This document shows, piece by piece, positions 48,101-60,849 of a DNA stretch of 64,000 nt. The stretch spans positions 20,212,001-20,276,000 of the forward strand of contig CM114273.1 in assembly GCA_050084515.1 (NCBI GenBank). Reading direction: 5' to 3'. Under the pieces are notes generated by a model. It had not been told where the DNA came from. It made no database searches and saw only the letters and a program-made list of their open reading frames with translations. Position 1 is the stretch's first letter; every line of letters begins with the position of its first letter. The position numbers were made by a program, and so were the translations under genes. The stretch comes from Blasia pusilla (lineage: Eukaryota; Marchantiophyta; Marchantiopsida; Blasiales).

Positions 48101-51100
48101 CGATGGCATTCATAGACTTCCATGCAGAAATCAAGCTATCATGATTGATACTTTATGCACTGCTCTAACCAAAGGAAGACAGATAGAAGAAAGACATCTC
48201 CAGGATGGGAAAGTAGAGCACCAACTTGATCGATCAAAACATTCATGATCGTGCCATTATTAGTTTGAAGAGCTGACATGACTGTTGTCAATCTCGAGTC
48301 TGGTAAGTCCTCTGGTGATGGTCTTATTCTGCTTGGAAACAACAGAGTATGGGTTGGAATAGAAGCAGCTTCAGCTCTCTAAATCCAATTTATTTGGAAG
48401 GAAAATTTAAATCACCCATGAAAGCGATTGTTTATTCCTTTGGTGTTCACATCAATGCAGTTCTTTTGACAAACACCACTTGCACTTATTTAAGACAGGT
48501 CCTGAAGCTCTTCTAAACCACAAGATTATGTAACAGGCAAACGTTTAGAGTAATCAACTGACCGTGGACGATCGAAGTCCATTACAACAATATTCAGGTT
48601 TGAACAACGGACTTGATTGGCCATTCGCCTCAACAGAAGCATATCTTTGTGGTTAGTTACAATGAAGGAGTCCAGAAGATATTTGGTTGCTACTTCAACA
48701 GCATCAGACCATTTCTTATCCAGCAATGCCTGCAATCATCCATGCAAGCAGGAAAGGTAAGAAAAGAATTAAAAACTCCAACTCTTTACTGGATACCAGT
48801 CAATAGTACCCATTATCATTATGTGAGATCATCACCCTCCTTTTTGAATCATGATACCTGAGGGATTTCCATCCCACTTCAAAAGGCCAGATTGATTGTA
48901 CTACATCATCTGTCTTTAGACGCACAGGGCCACAAAGCTCTCTACACAAGGGGCCCTCAATAATTGAGATGCGCTCAAGTCCACAACATTCCCCTTACAA
49001 TTGCATCAATAATAGGCCTTCAATTGTCAACACAAGGAACTAGTAGAAATTCTTTGAATTCAAAACACTTCCTCAATAATATTTGGTTGGCGTGGATATT
49101 CTCAGGATTGAATACATTTAGGAGAAAGCAGCGTCTCCAAAGACATTGTAACGCTATCCTCACAGGGAAAACTCTTGAGCTAAGTACAAGTGCAATCCTT
49201 CAATGAGTAGGACACATATAATTAATGTTCAAGACTGCCAAAATTATAATACAGACTTGTCCACAAACCTTGATATTTTTATACAATTTTCATTTCTTCC
49301 ACCAAAATTTCCCAATTCACAGCAGTCCTTCATCTTGTCAAGACATATGGTTCCAGACAGAGACGTAAATCTAAACTACTCTTGCAGCCTCCTTTACCTT
49401 CCAGCAACTCTATTCTTTCTGAGAGATCATTTCAATCCCAAGTGAGGAAGTTTTCAAGACACATAATCCCCTCTGGTTACGAGCTACCAATTTATCAGCT
49501 ATAAAAGTTAATGATGCATTGGATGTCTTCCTCAAAGACATACTCCTTATTTCTGATGGCATGGTTCACATGCTCAACAATTCATAATAAGCTTCCCCAA
49601 AAAGCATAACCAAAAAGTTTCAGATTATGGGTGGTATGAAGTGGTGGATGGTTTGCAAGATATCAGACGTCATGAATGACTGGTAATAGGCTTTATGTGC
49701 CAAAAACCCAAGTGGATGGGACCTCATCCGTTCATCAGGAAAACACCATGTGAACGCTATATCTCAAAATCAGACAGCTTTACAGATTTGACTATTCTCG
49801 ACCACAAAAGTACCATCACTGTAGACCTGAAGTTTCATGTGTGGACATCCTCCAGTGATATTTCAACACATTCATTCAGCAGTCAAATCACACCTGATAC
49901 ACTGGAGAGTAAGCACCAGTTATCATCACCAACTCATAACATGTAGCATTAAACTGCCCATCTGCATTCCATGAAGGTTCTATGTCTATACCACACTAGC
50001 TCCAATTGGTCCCAACGGTGGCTTTGTGAAGCTTCGATAGTTTTCCTCAATAACTTGTAGGAGGCGTAGTATGTCCCGCCCACCAAAGGCTACAACCTGC
50101 ATGAATAAAGTATTAGACAAAATATTCTGGAGAGACAGGGGAGATGCTATCTTTCAAGCATACTCAGAGTGGTCAGATGGCAGTTATTATGATGAAATTA
50201 AACTGCCCAACCATTCAAGCACAAATGAACCAATTGTACAAGGTCCTAAGAGGTTCAGAAAGCCCAATCCAATCACTCATTCTGCCAGACTCTTCCCTTC
50301 AACTTCCAAAACAAGAGTGTTTTAAAACAAGGCTAATGAGGCCTTCCCTTTCAACAGATAAATGTGATCCTCAGTAGAATCACCATAACCATAAACCTTT
50401 GTCATCCATTCCAACGTTTCTCAGTGGCTAACAGTATTCAAAATTCCTAACTAGATGCCACCACTTACAAAATGTCTAACTAATTTTCAGATTTTCAAAT
50501 GCCATATCAATGCTGACTAGCAATATACAGAAAACGTAAGACTAATGCCAACTAAAAAAAATTTGTTGAAAACCATTTTGATACACTACCCTACTCAGGA
50601 GAACACCAAAGTGTACCTAGGATTTTATGGTAATCAGACTCACCTTGATTCTTCTGACTTAAGAGTTCCTAAAGCTTCTTGCCTGAAGCACAGTAGTTGA
50701 GAATTTGGTAATAAGATGAACACATTTTTACCTGATTTGTTTGCTGAGACTCAAGATCCCGCACATAAGTATTTTTGTCTCGTAGCAGAGCCTGCTTTTC
50801 TTCCATCTGCAGGTGAAGGAGTCCTACATAATGAGAATATGATAAATACTCATAGAAGAGAAGCTTTCAATAAATAGAAGAAAAGTCATGAACTTTCCCG
50901 ACGACCCAAAAAAAACCCAAAAAAAACCCATCTTTTCCTTAGAAAACTGTTGCCTAAGCTGAATAGACACCTATCATGTCCTGTTCTACTGAACTTTGAA
51001 ACACTTCAAATTGCAAAGCTAGCTTGATAATACATACCTCCTTAACAAGTGCCATTTTCTGATAATTCAACTTTTCCAGATCAGCCTCAAATACGGATTC

Positions 51101-54100
51101 TTCTTCCTGAAACCTGCAAACATGTGATTAGAATGTTGGTAGACTCTCAAGAAAGGAACATGCTCACGCTAGATACCTGAAGTATCAAGATGCAGGTCAG
51201 GAACTAGGGAATATTGTCACTACCCAACTGAAGGAAACCTAATGCAACAAATTTGCTAGGTGTAACATATAGGCGTCCAGCATCTGAAACCTCAGAGATC
51301 CAAAGGTTGAGAAGAAGGCGGAGGGATCAAAATGGTAATGAAGCAGAGCAGAAAGCCCATTCAACAATCAAGTAAGAAATAAATGGATCTTCTATTCTTT
51401 AAAACCAACACAGGGCCAGACAGGAAGAATGTGCAGGGAGACCCTGCTGTGAACAACTCCCACACCCTTTCTCCTATACCCAACAGCAGCTGTGGAACAC
51501 GTCAAATGCTCCATGACTGACCTACAACTACATTGAGATTCAAGAAGAGAGAAACATTTTGAAAGCATGGGAGAAATAGCCAAAATAGTGAAAACTACAA
51601 CTGTGATACCTCCTCAGCTCTTCGGTGGAAATTGCTAGATTGTTTTCTAGCTGCTGGATTTCTTGAAGCCTCAAATTTTCTTCAGCCTGACAAGGTAACA
51701 CTGTAAGATATCATGGTCATCTCAGACACTCACCTAAAAGAAAAATTTGGAAGAAGCTCTAGGTCAACATTTCCTACCATGTCAGCATCTTTGAAGAGCT
51801 GAAGTTAAGTGCTGGTCCCAGACCCAGCTATCCACTGCTGTAGTAAGGCAAAATTACAAATTCATGCATCTCATGTAGGAAAAGCAAAAAAGTAAAATAT
51901 CACTACAGAAACCCAAAACCTCCTTAAGTGCTCCGACAGTCAAATCCAGAAATAACCAAATGGAGATACTAAGTATGAAAAAAAAGTAGGACCTGAGTGT
52001 CCTGGAACAGCCGCTGGTGCATTTCCAAAACATCTTGCTCAAGAGTATGCAGCCGAGTCATGAGCTGTTCAAGACTTCTTTTGGTCCTGCTCACATTTTC
52101 CTCAACTTCTGCCTTTTGACTACTTGCCTGCAGATGTTACCAGGCAATGTAAGGTTTCACCTCCTGATTGACATGCATACAATTCGTCAACTTCAATAAG
52201 GAAAAAATTTGATGGAGCACCTGACTCAGAGACCGACGCAGCTCATCCTGAGTCTGCTTTAAGTGTTGTGTATCCTGTATCATCCTATCAATCAAGGCCT
52301 TCTTTGCTGCCTGAGACTCCTTCAATGTATTTACTGCTTCCTACAACCCAAGAAGGAACACTATTGTGTGTCAGGAATTACTCAGCGTTGGAAGGAGACC
52401 ATCACTCACAAACAAAATTTACTTACAAGAAACGGCCAGACAACAAACTGCCTTCTACTCAAGCAGTTTGGAAGGAGTACATTTGTCCAAGAGCTGTGAG
52501 ATTACACTTTTCCCAGTTTGTGTGACCAGCCTAGCCTGAACTTCATCCTGTAGCCCCAAACAAAACATTTATACTGGATCTATAATTACTGGGACCATGA
52601 ATAACACCTCAGATTCAGTGATCTTCCTTTGACAAATAGGTATTCTGGTTCTCAGCTTCTCCAGGTTCTTCTCTTCATCAATCAGCAATTGTTCATCTTC
52701 CCGCACCCATGACCAAGCAAGAATCTTCTTCAGGTTCTCCAATTGTTCACTTATTTCTTCCAGCTGTTCCAAGTTCTTGACCTGCTCCTCTACTTGCTTC
52801 AGCTCCTCTTGCATAGGTCGTAGTTCATCTAGTAAATCTCCAACAATATCGAGTGCCCCCTGTAGACTCTGTGCCCATCTTTCAAGAACTTCTCTGACCT
52901 GCTGAAGTAGAGTTGCCTTGAAAAAGAACTGCCAATAGAGACACACGACACATTAGAGGTTAGTACAGACTTCTTTGATATATAGGAATTCAACACTGAA
53001 GTGTGACCTCCCAAGTAGTCTTTCCCAATCCTTATAAAGAGGTGGCTAAGCCTTAAACAATGCAGATTCTCCAAGCTACCTCACCTAGTAGAAATTTGCA
53101 GGGAAGAAAACAAGCAAAATCTAGATAACAAAAACTACCTTGAACTTTTCCTTGTCATTGCCTCCATGAAGGAATTCACGACTCTTATCTTGTGTCATAA
53201 TCACACACGGATTTTCCACATCTATCTGCAGGCAAAGACATTCATATGCATTTGTCAATATCATGACCAAAATAATCAAACTCCACACAGCGAAGAAAAG
53301 GAGGCATCTTGATATTTACTTGTGGGCAATAAAAAGTGGAGAAACGAGTAAAAGTCAAACACTCATAAAGGTAATACTACTTGCGGTGACATCTGCACAT
53401 TATATTGGTTTCTCTCCACTTTCAAACTTGAAACAAGCAGCATGAGATGAAGTGAAGGCCGATGAAGTTCCCAAATTGAAATTATTTTGAACAGAAGCGA
53501 AGGGAATTAGGTTGGTCTGGTAGAGGAAACAGGGAGAAAAGCAGGACCGTACATTGAAATGTTCAACAATTTCAAGAACCTCTTCTTTCTTGGTGGCAAC
53601 TTTTCTACCTGTAACGAATACAAGAGTTGTCAGAAACATTTTTTTAGTCATTCCTGTAACAAAAGTACATGATGTCCCATAATTTCTATAAAGTACTAAA
53701 TGTCAGAGGACCTCCTCTTCTGTATAAAAGTCCGAGAACATGGAGTTCAGTTGTTATGATGTACAAACATACCCCCACACCCCCACCAATATGTTTACCT
53801 TTACTATCCTTTATAAGAAAATTGCTTCTGTCCTCTGTAATGCGTCTTTCGACAAAAATTGTAGTGCCATATATGTCAGGTTTGAAAGCATCTTCACCCT
53901 CGTTGTTCAGCTCCACAACGACTGATCCGGATCTGCACGGAATTTCTGTTATTAATTGCAGGGAATATCGTTCATTGCACAGGGCCATCTGAAACATCAT
54001 GAACGGCCTTGGGCAAAGGTTAACGACACAGTCCAAAGGTACTCGATTGATTTCTATAGTCGATGGTACTCAGGAATACAGTCTGAGTTCATAGAGCATT

Positions 54101-54771
54101 GGAGATAATCTGCGGCGATATCTCAGGAGGGAGGGTAAACGCGGGACAAAAAGATGCAAACGACTTGAAAGAATAAAGAGAATTGTCACAGAGTGTCAGG
54201 CTCCAAGGAGAAGAACCTGCAGCCATTCTTCACAAAATCTTTAATTGAATTGGCTCGCTGTGTCCCTCGTGCTTTAATACCAAACGCTACACACAACGCT
54301 GTAAGAATCGCACTCTTTCCACCTGACGTGAATTAGCACACAAGACACTGTTAGACCAGGATATTACTTTCAAGGACCATCGTGCATAGAGGGTGCCTTT
54401 CAACGTGTTAGAATCTAGATTCACCACTACAAAAAACCTCTTACGGACCACATGAAAAGAAACAACCGTTCTTTATTAGAATACTTTGTCAAATCGAGTC
54501 CTACCAGTTCGGATCGATGACGACCTACAATCAGTAGAATACATAATGTGTATGACGTTTGAACTACCGACACAACAGAAGTCTTATAGGCGTTGAGAAA
54601 AACATGCATATCGTGTTGCATTAGAGACATACTTCCGTTTTGGCCAGTAATGAAGTTCACTCGATCAATAAGTTCGATGCACAGGTTACTGTGGCACATG
54701 AAATTCTCCACTGTGATTCTCCGAATTGTGCCGGCCTTCTTCGGCCTACTCTCATCTTCCCCTAACTCCAT
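42121..54771 (-). CDS. SMC6: Structural maintenance of chromosomes protein 6 (SMC6), complete
   Basis: SMC6 pairs with SMC5 in the SMC5/6 complex, an ATP-driven DNA entrapment machine in the nucleus that acts in recombinational repair and replication-fork stability. I could join 29 GT-AG exons, with phases matching at every junction, to 3,171 coding bases (1,056 residues plus stop), the usual plant SMC6 length. Exons, 5' to 3': 54771-54633, 54322-54217, 53932-53799, 53608-53553, 53225-53139, 52928-52608, 52547-52527, 52340-52221, 52127-51993, 51686-51610, 51113-51038, 50806-50732, 50096-49992, 48729-48563, 48328-48226, 47965-47853, 47410-47206, 46986-46855, 46409-46295, 46190-46105, 45776-45681, 45170-45040, 44864-44762, 44546-44467, 44236-44158, 43499-43442, 42823-42726, 42425-42331, 42178-42121. 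Walker A is GQNGSGKS (residues 43-50, split by intron 1). A GGNDKEKF segment follows near residue 167, coiled coils flank a hinge (GPIGASV, near 479), the ABC signature is LSGGERS (near 971) and Walker B is FRAMDEFDVFMDA (near 994). It ends in KKQQMSAPRP. The start ATG has ACCATGG context. Confidence 0.95.
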
Positions 54772-56640
54772 GGTTCAGACTCCACAGCGCCGAAAGTACG
54801 ATCTATACGCTCAATTGGAGCTGTGACCAATAACCTTTGAGTCTCATGACGATTGACACACACAGAGGTGTAATATCGAACCTGCTCGGATTGGAACTCT
54901 TTCGAAGGGGGAATGATAGAGCAGAAACGGACTTTCGCGTGCAATGGCATACTCGACCCGCATAAAAAACCATGGAATTTCAACGTAAGAAAAAATCGTA
55001 AGCAAATCCCGTCATGCCACAGCGACCTATGAGAGAGCAACGACAAAGCGAGTGTGATGACCAGCTGCAGGACAGACGCTGATTCTGCGCGCGGGTCCTG
55101 AAGTCTTGGAGAAATCGGGGGCCCAAAGCAATTCGAAGCAAATGGCAGGCAGAATCGATGGTTGCCACTTCACCGGTTAGAAGTTAGACAACACAGCGAC
55201 TGAAGTGCCACTGATCCCGCATGCGAAGCCTTCTTCCTGATCATCAATTTTTACTGTAGCCACAAAATTCAAATGAGTCAAAACTAGTTCGCTTCATACC
55301 CTTCCTCCAAGTTCAATTCCTAAGCTAATCCACGCCGAAATCTGATCTGAGAATCTCCATGCAGACTCAGAATCGTGGAACCAAGTACAAGCCTACACCG
55401 TTGCATCGCTGGCACCTAAGATCAGCTAGAATTAAGGCACGCGGCGACTAAAAGAAATCCCTCCAAACGAACAAACTCGGAAACCTAAGCCGATTCATAA
55501 CTCCAAAGTTCGTGAGCGTCATTGCCTCGGGGACAAGAAGTCGTATAGAGAGAATCACAATTAAAACAGGGCCTCGTGAACTATCAGCGACGAATTCACG
55601 CAATCACGCAATCACGCAATCGACGCAGTGACCTAACCCCCAGGAAGTTTAACGTCGGAATCGTAAATATCCTCGATCTCTGTACAGCCGTCTGAGACAA
55701 GCTTGCAGAAACTCACCTTGTTAACGGAGACTACCCGAACGAAATGGTCAATCCGCTTGGGACGACGAGCCACTACGGAGCAGTGCGAGGAACCTCCCAG
55801 CTGCACATCCACAGCCAGGGCATGAATAGCCGGACAATCAAGCCATGCTTTCCTCTCTGTGTCTCTCTGACTCGACTCGACTGTCCGTGAATTACAATCT
55901 CGACTCCTGTCTCGATGGGAGGAGAAACTAAAACAAAATGGCGGGAAGTTGAATGACTGTGACAAGCTGGACGACCGGTAAGGGACACGCCCTGCGGGAC
56001 CGGTCGTTCAAACTCATACCTTTGGATTCGGGGACAGGATCGGGGTTGCTGTCCGACCATCCTATGGATATGCGGATTCTATTAATTAGGGCGTGTCAAG
56101 GTAGTTGGGCTCAATGGAATGAACGGGGAGATCCGGGGTTTAGAGTATTTGTAGCCGGCAGTTTTTTGGAATTGCCGTCCATGCTCGAGAGAGGCCGGCT
56201 GAGATTCCGGCGCATTTGACTGAGTTCCCGGAAGATGGCAGAGCAGATTTAGTATAGCCGGAAACTCCCCGGGAATTGCAGAGGCTCGACCGGAATGACA
56301 CCTACGACAGGAGGAGACACCTGAATTTGACCGATATTATATTACGGGCTGACGGAATACTACTGGAATAGTTAGCGGCAACCGGAAAACTGATGAGTTG
56401 TGATTGGAGGGTAGATGGAGGGACGGATATGCACTCCAACGTGTTTTCAAATCCTGGCCGCACAGTAGAGGGTTTTACAAAACTCTGTAAGGTGCCCCAA
56501 AATCAGCCGCATCCTAAAACCTTAAGGCTGCCCCTCCAGAACCGTTCGATGCTTTGGAGTCTCATCCGACGACACTGAGCAAACCCACGGTGGGAGTGAC
56601 TCTACGGAGTGAGGCGCGGACATGGGTGAGAGGGTTGGGG
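54772..56640 (-). other. Upstream region of SMC6, with CCGG-motif cluster at its far end
   Basis: No second gene is convincing. Minus frames at 55,633-56,060 have mixed composition and no motifs; they may be leader or promoter DNA of SMC6. A palindrome CGACCGGT...ACCGGTCG is at about 55,972-56,008. CCGGAA-type motifs recur at 56,150-56,400, as near the hAT gene's right side, and may mark a transposon end. Confidence 0.4.
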
Positions 56641-56649
56641 GCATGTCTC

Positions 56650-57400
56650 TCCCTGGCTCATTGTGCGATTTTGCCCGCTGCTGCTCTACTCTATGCCGCG
56701 GCTCTACGTTGAGCGCTCTTGCCCGTTGTTGCACTCTTGCTCACTCTTGCACCTTCGATCTCTGTTTCCCCCTTGCCCGCTGCTGCACTCTTGCTCGCTA
56801 CTGCGCCATTGTGCGCTCTTGCTCTTGCTCGCTATTGCGTTCTCGGCTCAGCAAGAGCAAGAGATGTGTGCGTTGTGCTTGCTTGCGGTTGTCGCTGCGT
56901 TCTTGCCTGCTTAGGACGCTCTTTCCTGGTATTGTGCGCTCTTGCTCGTTGATGCGCTCTTTCCTGCTATTATGTACTATTTTTGAGTCCCCATTTCCTC
57001 TGCTGCTGCGCTTAGAGCCTCAATTCCGAAATATGTCTTTTCTTGCCTGTTTAGTTCGGCCGCCTTTCGTTCCTGCTGCAACTCATAGCTGTATCTCTCA
57101 CTCTCCGTGACATGCTTTTGCTCTTGGAGTCATGGTGCTATTCCCTAAACCCTAGTAGCCGCGTTCATAGGTTTCTTGTTGCCTTGTACCCACGCTTTGG
57201 CGAGCGCTTTTGCTCTTGTTGCGGTTCCCTGGTTCGCGCTGCAAGATCTCTTGCTCTTGTTGCCTTGTAACCACGCTGCTAGCAATCTTTGTGTCATGTT
57301 GCAAAGCCCTAGTCATGGTCGAATGTCCTCACCCAGATGTCTCCTTGATGATCACTATGGTTGAGCTTGATTATGGCATCGATTGAGGTTGATTGCTCAC
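56650..57400 (+). repeat. Degenerate CGCTCTTGCTC-type low-complexity tract
   Basis: Units resembling GCTGCTGCACTCTTGCTCGC recur many times with changes (strongest at 56,680-56,960). Weaker CTTGTTGCCTTGTA units follow to about 57,320. The tract lies directly upstream of the hAT transposase frame. The 162-codon frame here is compositional. Confidence 0.6.
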
Positions 57401-57666
57401 TAGTGTTGTAGCTTTTGTTGTACTGCATCTTAGATCCTAGTGTTGCTCATACTTGTGCATTGGGGCGGCATGGGCTGATTCTTGACTACATTAGTTTAAG
57501 ACATTTAAAGTCGTAGTTTCTTGTGCTTGACAATGTGAGCGGGTTCAGATTGTGGCATCCTGCACCTCTTACTCGTAGCACTATTCATAATACCCTCACG
57601 CACGGCCTCTGTGTACTCTTGACTCAAGACTTCCCCAACTTTGCCCTACTTTGGATTGGGTTTGGT

Positions 57667-59884
57667 ATGGCTAAACGCCAGAGAACCATGAATGAATTAC
57701 TCTCAAAGGAGGTTCCAAAGGAACAACCTGATGTCATAGCTTTGTCGGGATCATCTGATGAGAGGGAAGACCAAAGTACGTTAGGCAGCACTCCATCCAT
57801 ATCTGAGAAAAATCGTGTAGCTTGGAAAGATGTGTGGTATACAATGTATGATTGGATCAGCTTTGATAAAACAAGTGGGAGGATCCATTGTTATGTACGT
57901 AGAAAGGGTAAGGGTAAGAGTGTATTTGCTAGGGATGGTGCAATGAATTGTAAAGTTTCGGCATTCATAGATCATGCAAAATCGAACGAGCATGTAAAGC
58001 TTGCTTGGGCAGCCAATGGAGGTAAGAAATCTATGGCAAAGGCCATTGCCACATCCAACCGAACCTGTGAGGTCGCACTCTTGACTTTATTCAAGTGTGC
58101 ATATTTTCTTGCAAAGGAGGCTATGCCCTTTTCAAAATTCACGGCTCTCTGTAAATTGTTGCTTGTTGTGAATGCACCTTTATCAGGATGAAAAGAGTTA
58201 TAGTGACATGTGTTTTTTCATTAGCCATTTTTTTATGAAGAGGACTCTAGCTAGAGTTCAATCATCTCCTTTCTTTGGGATTTCGATCGACGAATCTACA
58301 GATATTTCGGTGACAGGGCATTTAGTTGTGTTTGCAACATTCATAGATGAGGGTCAAGCTGAGTGTTGTTTTATAGGGTTGATTCGTTGTGAATCTAAAT
58401 GCTCTAATGCTATCACTAATACTTTGTTGGAGTTTATGAAAGATGGAGGGCTAGAGTAAACCAAAATGGTTGGATTTGGTTCATGTGGGGCCTCTACAAT
58501 GGTAGGTAGCCAAATTGGGGTAGCTTCTCAATTGAAGCAAAAGGTAAACCCGTTTCTACTCTCTGTGCATTGTGTAGTGCAAAGAACCAATCTTGCGGCT
58601 TTAACAGCAGCAAGAGCACCTGATTGTAAAGTCATTTCAACATAAATTGATTCTATTTTGAATGCCGTAGTAGGGGATTTCAAAAGGTCATCAAAGAGGA
58701 AAGCTAACCTAGCATCACTTCAAGAGAAGTTGAATGACTCTCAACGAGTTATGAAGAGGTATCATAAAATAAGATGGTTGTCACATTAGCAGGCCGTATG
58801 TACATTGTGTGATTCACATGAGTCTTTATTGACATACTTTAGGGATATTTCCCCTTCAGAAGATGACGGCAATGCCTCAAATTTATACAAGTTAAGATCA
58901 TTCCAAATGATCTATCAGTTATATTTTTTAGCTGATATTCTTTCAAGCCTTGCTAACTTGAGCAAGATTTTCCAATACAAGTTTGTTGATGTTGGTACTA
59001 TTGGCAGCATTGTTACTTCTGAGATTGCATCTATTACCTTGAATTTTGTGATGGAAAGTCGAGATTTGAATGCATCTATATTTTCGGAAGAAACAGGTTC
59101 TCATATCCTACCTGATTTTGGTCCCCCCGATGGATATCTTAGACATTTGCAATCCGAGATTAGGGGTAATAAGTTTCATAGCATAGAAATGTTGAGAGAC
59201 CGCATAGGCACGGATTTGGAATCCGCTCTCTTACTTCAGAAGTCATATGCTGAAAGTGTTTGTTTAGCATTCCAAGAAAGATTTAGGGATAACAATCTTA
59301 TTGGTGCAATGAGGATTTTGAACCCATTGCACATGCCCTCTCGACAAGTTGGGTTAAATAGTTGGGGATGTAAGGACTTGGAAGATTTGTGTGCACATTT
59401 TGGATGTGAGTTACCATTGAAGGGACATCTCCAACCCTCTGTCATAAATTCTGCTGCTGTGAAGCAAGAATTTAAGTCATTCAAGTTGATGGCTACAATC
59501 GAGTGGAAAGATCGTAATTTCCAAGATTTATGGGCAATGGTGAGTTGGAGCCCCACTTTACAATGTAAGTTTGCTAACTTGCTTGTTTTGGCTAATATGG
59601 CAAGGGTTCAATGTGTTAGCACTGCCATATGTGAGAGGGCTTTTTCAATTCAAAATTTGATTAAGACTAAGACTCGTAATCAACTAGGTACTAAACATCT
59701 AGAAGTTGTATTAAGGATTGCTTTAGAAGGACCTACAAGTGACTATGACGACATTTTGTATGAATCTGTCATATTATGGAAGACTTCTACTAATTTTAGG
59801 TACTTGTATTCTAATCCCGATCGATACATGAACCCTCAAGCAGAAATAGAATGTGGTGCCCCATCTCTTGACTTGTTAGGTTGA
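57667..59884 (+). pseudogene. hAT-superfamily transposase, decayed
   Basis: It starts MAKRQRTMNELLS. A BED-finger-like region (RVAWKDVWYTMYDW ... GRIHCY) follows, but the second zinc-binding Cys seen in the 16.4 kb relative is replaced. The frame shifts near 58,170 and then runs to 59,884 with in-frame stops at 58,457, about 58,643 and about 58,787. Catalytic-domain features are SSPFFGISIDESTDIS, a SVHCVVQRTNLAAL helix and a W-containing segment (RWLSH). The C-terminal dimerisation domain is well kept (VQCVSTAICERAFSIQNLIK, RNQLGTKHLEVVLRI). This is the ZNF862/C17orf113-like branch of hAT proteins. Four defects make it a pseudogene as assembled. Confidence 0.8.
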
Positions 59885-59917
59885 TGTGTGTTTTGTTTTG
59901 TAGGACTTAGAGCCCTT

Positions 59918-59955
59918 CTATAACACTTGGAGCTTACAAGCTCCAAATATTATAG
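59918..59955 (+). repeat. 38-base hairpin after the hAT gene
   Basis: CTATAA-CAC-TTGGAGCTT-AC-AAGCTCCAA-ATA-TTATAG: a 9-bp perfect inner stem with a 2-base loop, a 3x3 internal loop and a 6-bp outer stem. It stands 9 bases before the tRNA-like element. Confidence 0.85.
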
Positions 59956-59964
59956 AGGGGCATG

Positions 59965-60020
59965 ATCCTTGGCTCCCGACTGGTGGGGAGGCTTGGCCAG
60001 GTTCAACTCCTGCCAAGGAT
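59965..60020 (+). other. tRNA-like structure lacking one arm, plus strand
   Basis: ATCCTTGGC pairs with GCCAAGGAT as a 9-bp closing stem. Inside are a CCC/GGG hairpin with the 7-base loop GACTGGT, and a T-arm-like CAGG/CCTG hairpin with loop TTCAACT. GGTTCAACTCC fits a pol III B box, and TGGCTCCCGACTGG resembles an A box. The full set of tRNA arms is not present, so it is not a working tRNA. A SINE head or structured transposon end is more likely. Confidence 0.55.
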
Positions 60021-60761
60021 ATCTCAAGGTAGAGAGCATAACATTTCCTTCATGCAAATTTTGGAAGGGAGGTTTTGCTCCAAGGTAAAAGGACACAAGG
60101 TAGATGATGAGGTGAAGGTAAAAGAAGAAAAAAATGTGAAAGTAAAGAGAGAAAAGGTGAAGGAAAGAAAGAAAAAAAGGCTTGTTACATACATGCCGGA
60201 AATTGGCAGTCGTCTCGGAAAACACCCGGAAACTAGCTAGGTCCATTTCCAAAGTACCATAAACAGAATGGGTTACTTTTGAAAAAATTCGGATTAAAAC
60301 CGTCTGAAAAAAATATAAACCATTTTTTAACTGCCTTGTTCAAATAATACCAGCCAGGACCGGCTAGGGAAAAAAAACAGCCGACATGATAGTCTAAATA
60401 GCAGTAATCGGTTGACAAATTTAAAAAATCTCCCTGGACCTTGGCTCAATGCAGTGCTCGGCAAGGATTTTTGGGGAATCCTGCATTTTACTAAAAGCTT
60501 GAGAGGGGAACCAATTTTTTTAATTTTTCTTCAGACCCTGGACGAAGACGTAAGAAGGAGGTCGGTATTTTTTGGTCATTTTTCTTTTCTTTTTAGCCGG
60601 ATGTTTACCGATTGATTTTTTCCTCTTCATTTTTTAATTGAAAACTTTTACTTGTTTGAGTTTTTTTCAGGCAACTCTTTTTTAGAATCGGTTTTTCCTT
60701 CCATGATCAAATTTTTTTTTCCTTATGTTTTCTTTTACCACTTTATCCCTCTTGGGAATGA

Positions 60762-60813
60762 ACCGTTGGCAGGATTTGAACCTGATATCCCCCACCATTT
60801 GGGGGCCAATGGT
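60762..60813 (-). other. tRNA-like structure lacking one arm, minus strand
   Basis: The design is the same as at 59,965 but on the opposite strand. The closing stem is ACCATTGGC/GCCAACGGT with one G-T pair. A perfect 5-bp C/G hairpin carries the 7-base loop AAATGGT, and a CAGG/CCTG arm carries loop TTCAAAT (B box GGTTCAAATCC). Shared TTGGC.CCC and TGGTGGGG segments show the two are related or similarly constrained. Confidence 0.55.
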
Positions 60814-60849
60814 GCTAACAACCTCTTCTACAAAGAATAAGCTCATTTA

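Noticed and set aside
48867-48945. Possible extra SMC6 exon (GPVRLKTDDVVQS)
   Set aside because: Joining the exons at 49,992 and 48,729 directly keeps phase and matches the expected hinge sequence, so no exon is needed there.
56622-57110. 162-codon Cys/Leu/Ser-rich frame
   Set aside because: It is a product of the degenerate CGCTCTTGCTC repeats; all three plus frames are open in parts and look alike.
59965-60020. Functional tRNA gene
   Set aside because: The full cloverleaf is absent and no anticodon can be assigned.
60762-60813. Functional tRNA gene on the minus strand
   Set aside because: It has the same missing arm and no anticodon stem of the right form; only a B-box-like T arm and a closing stem are present.
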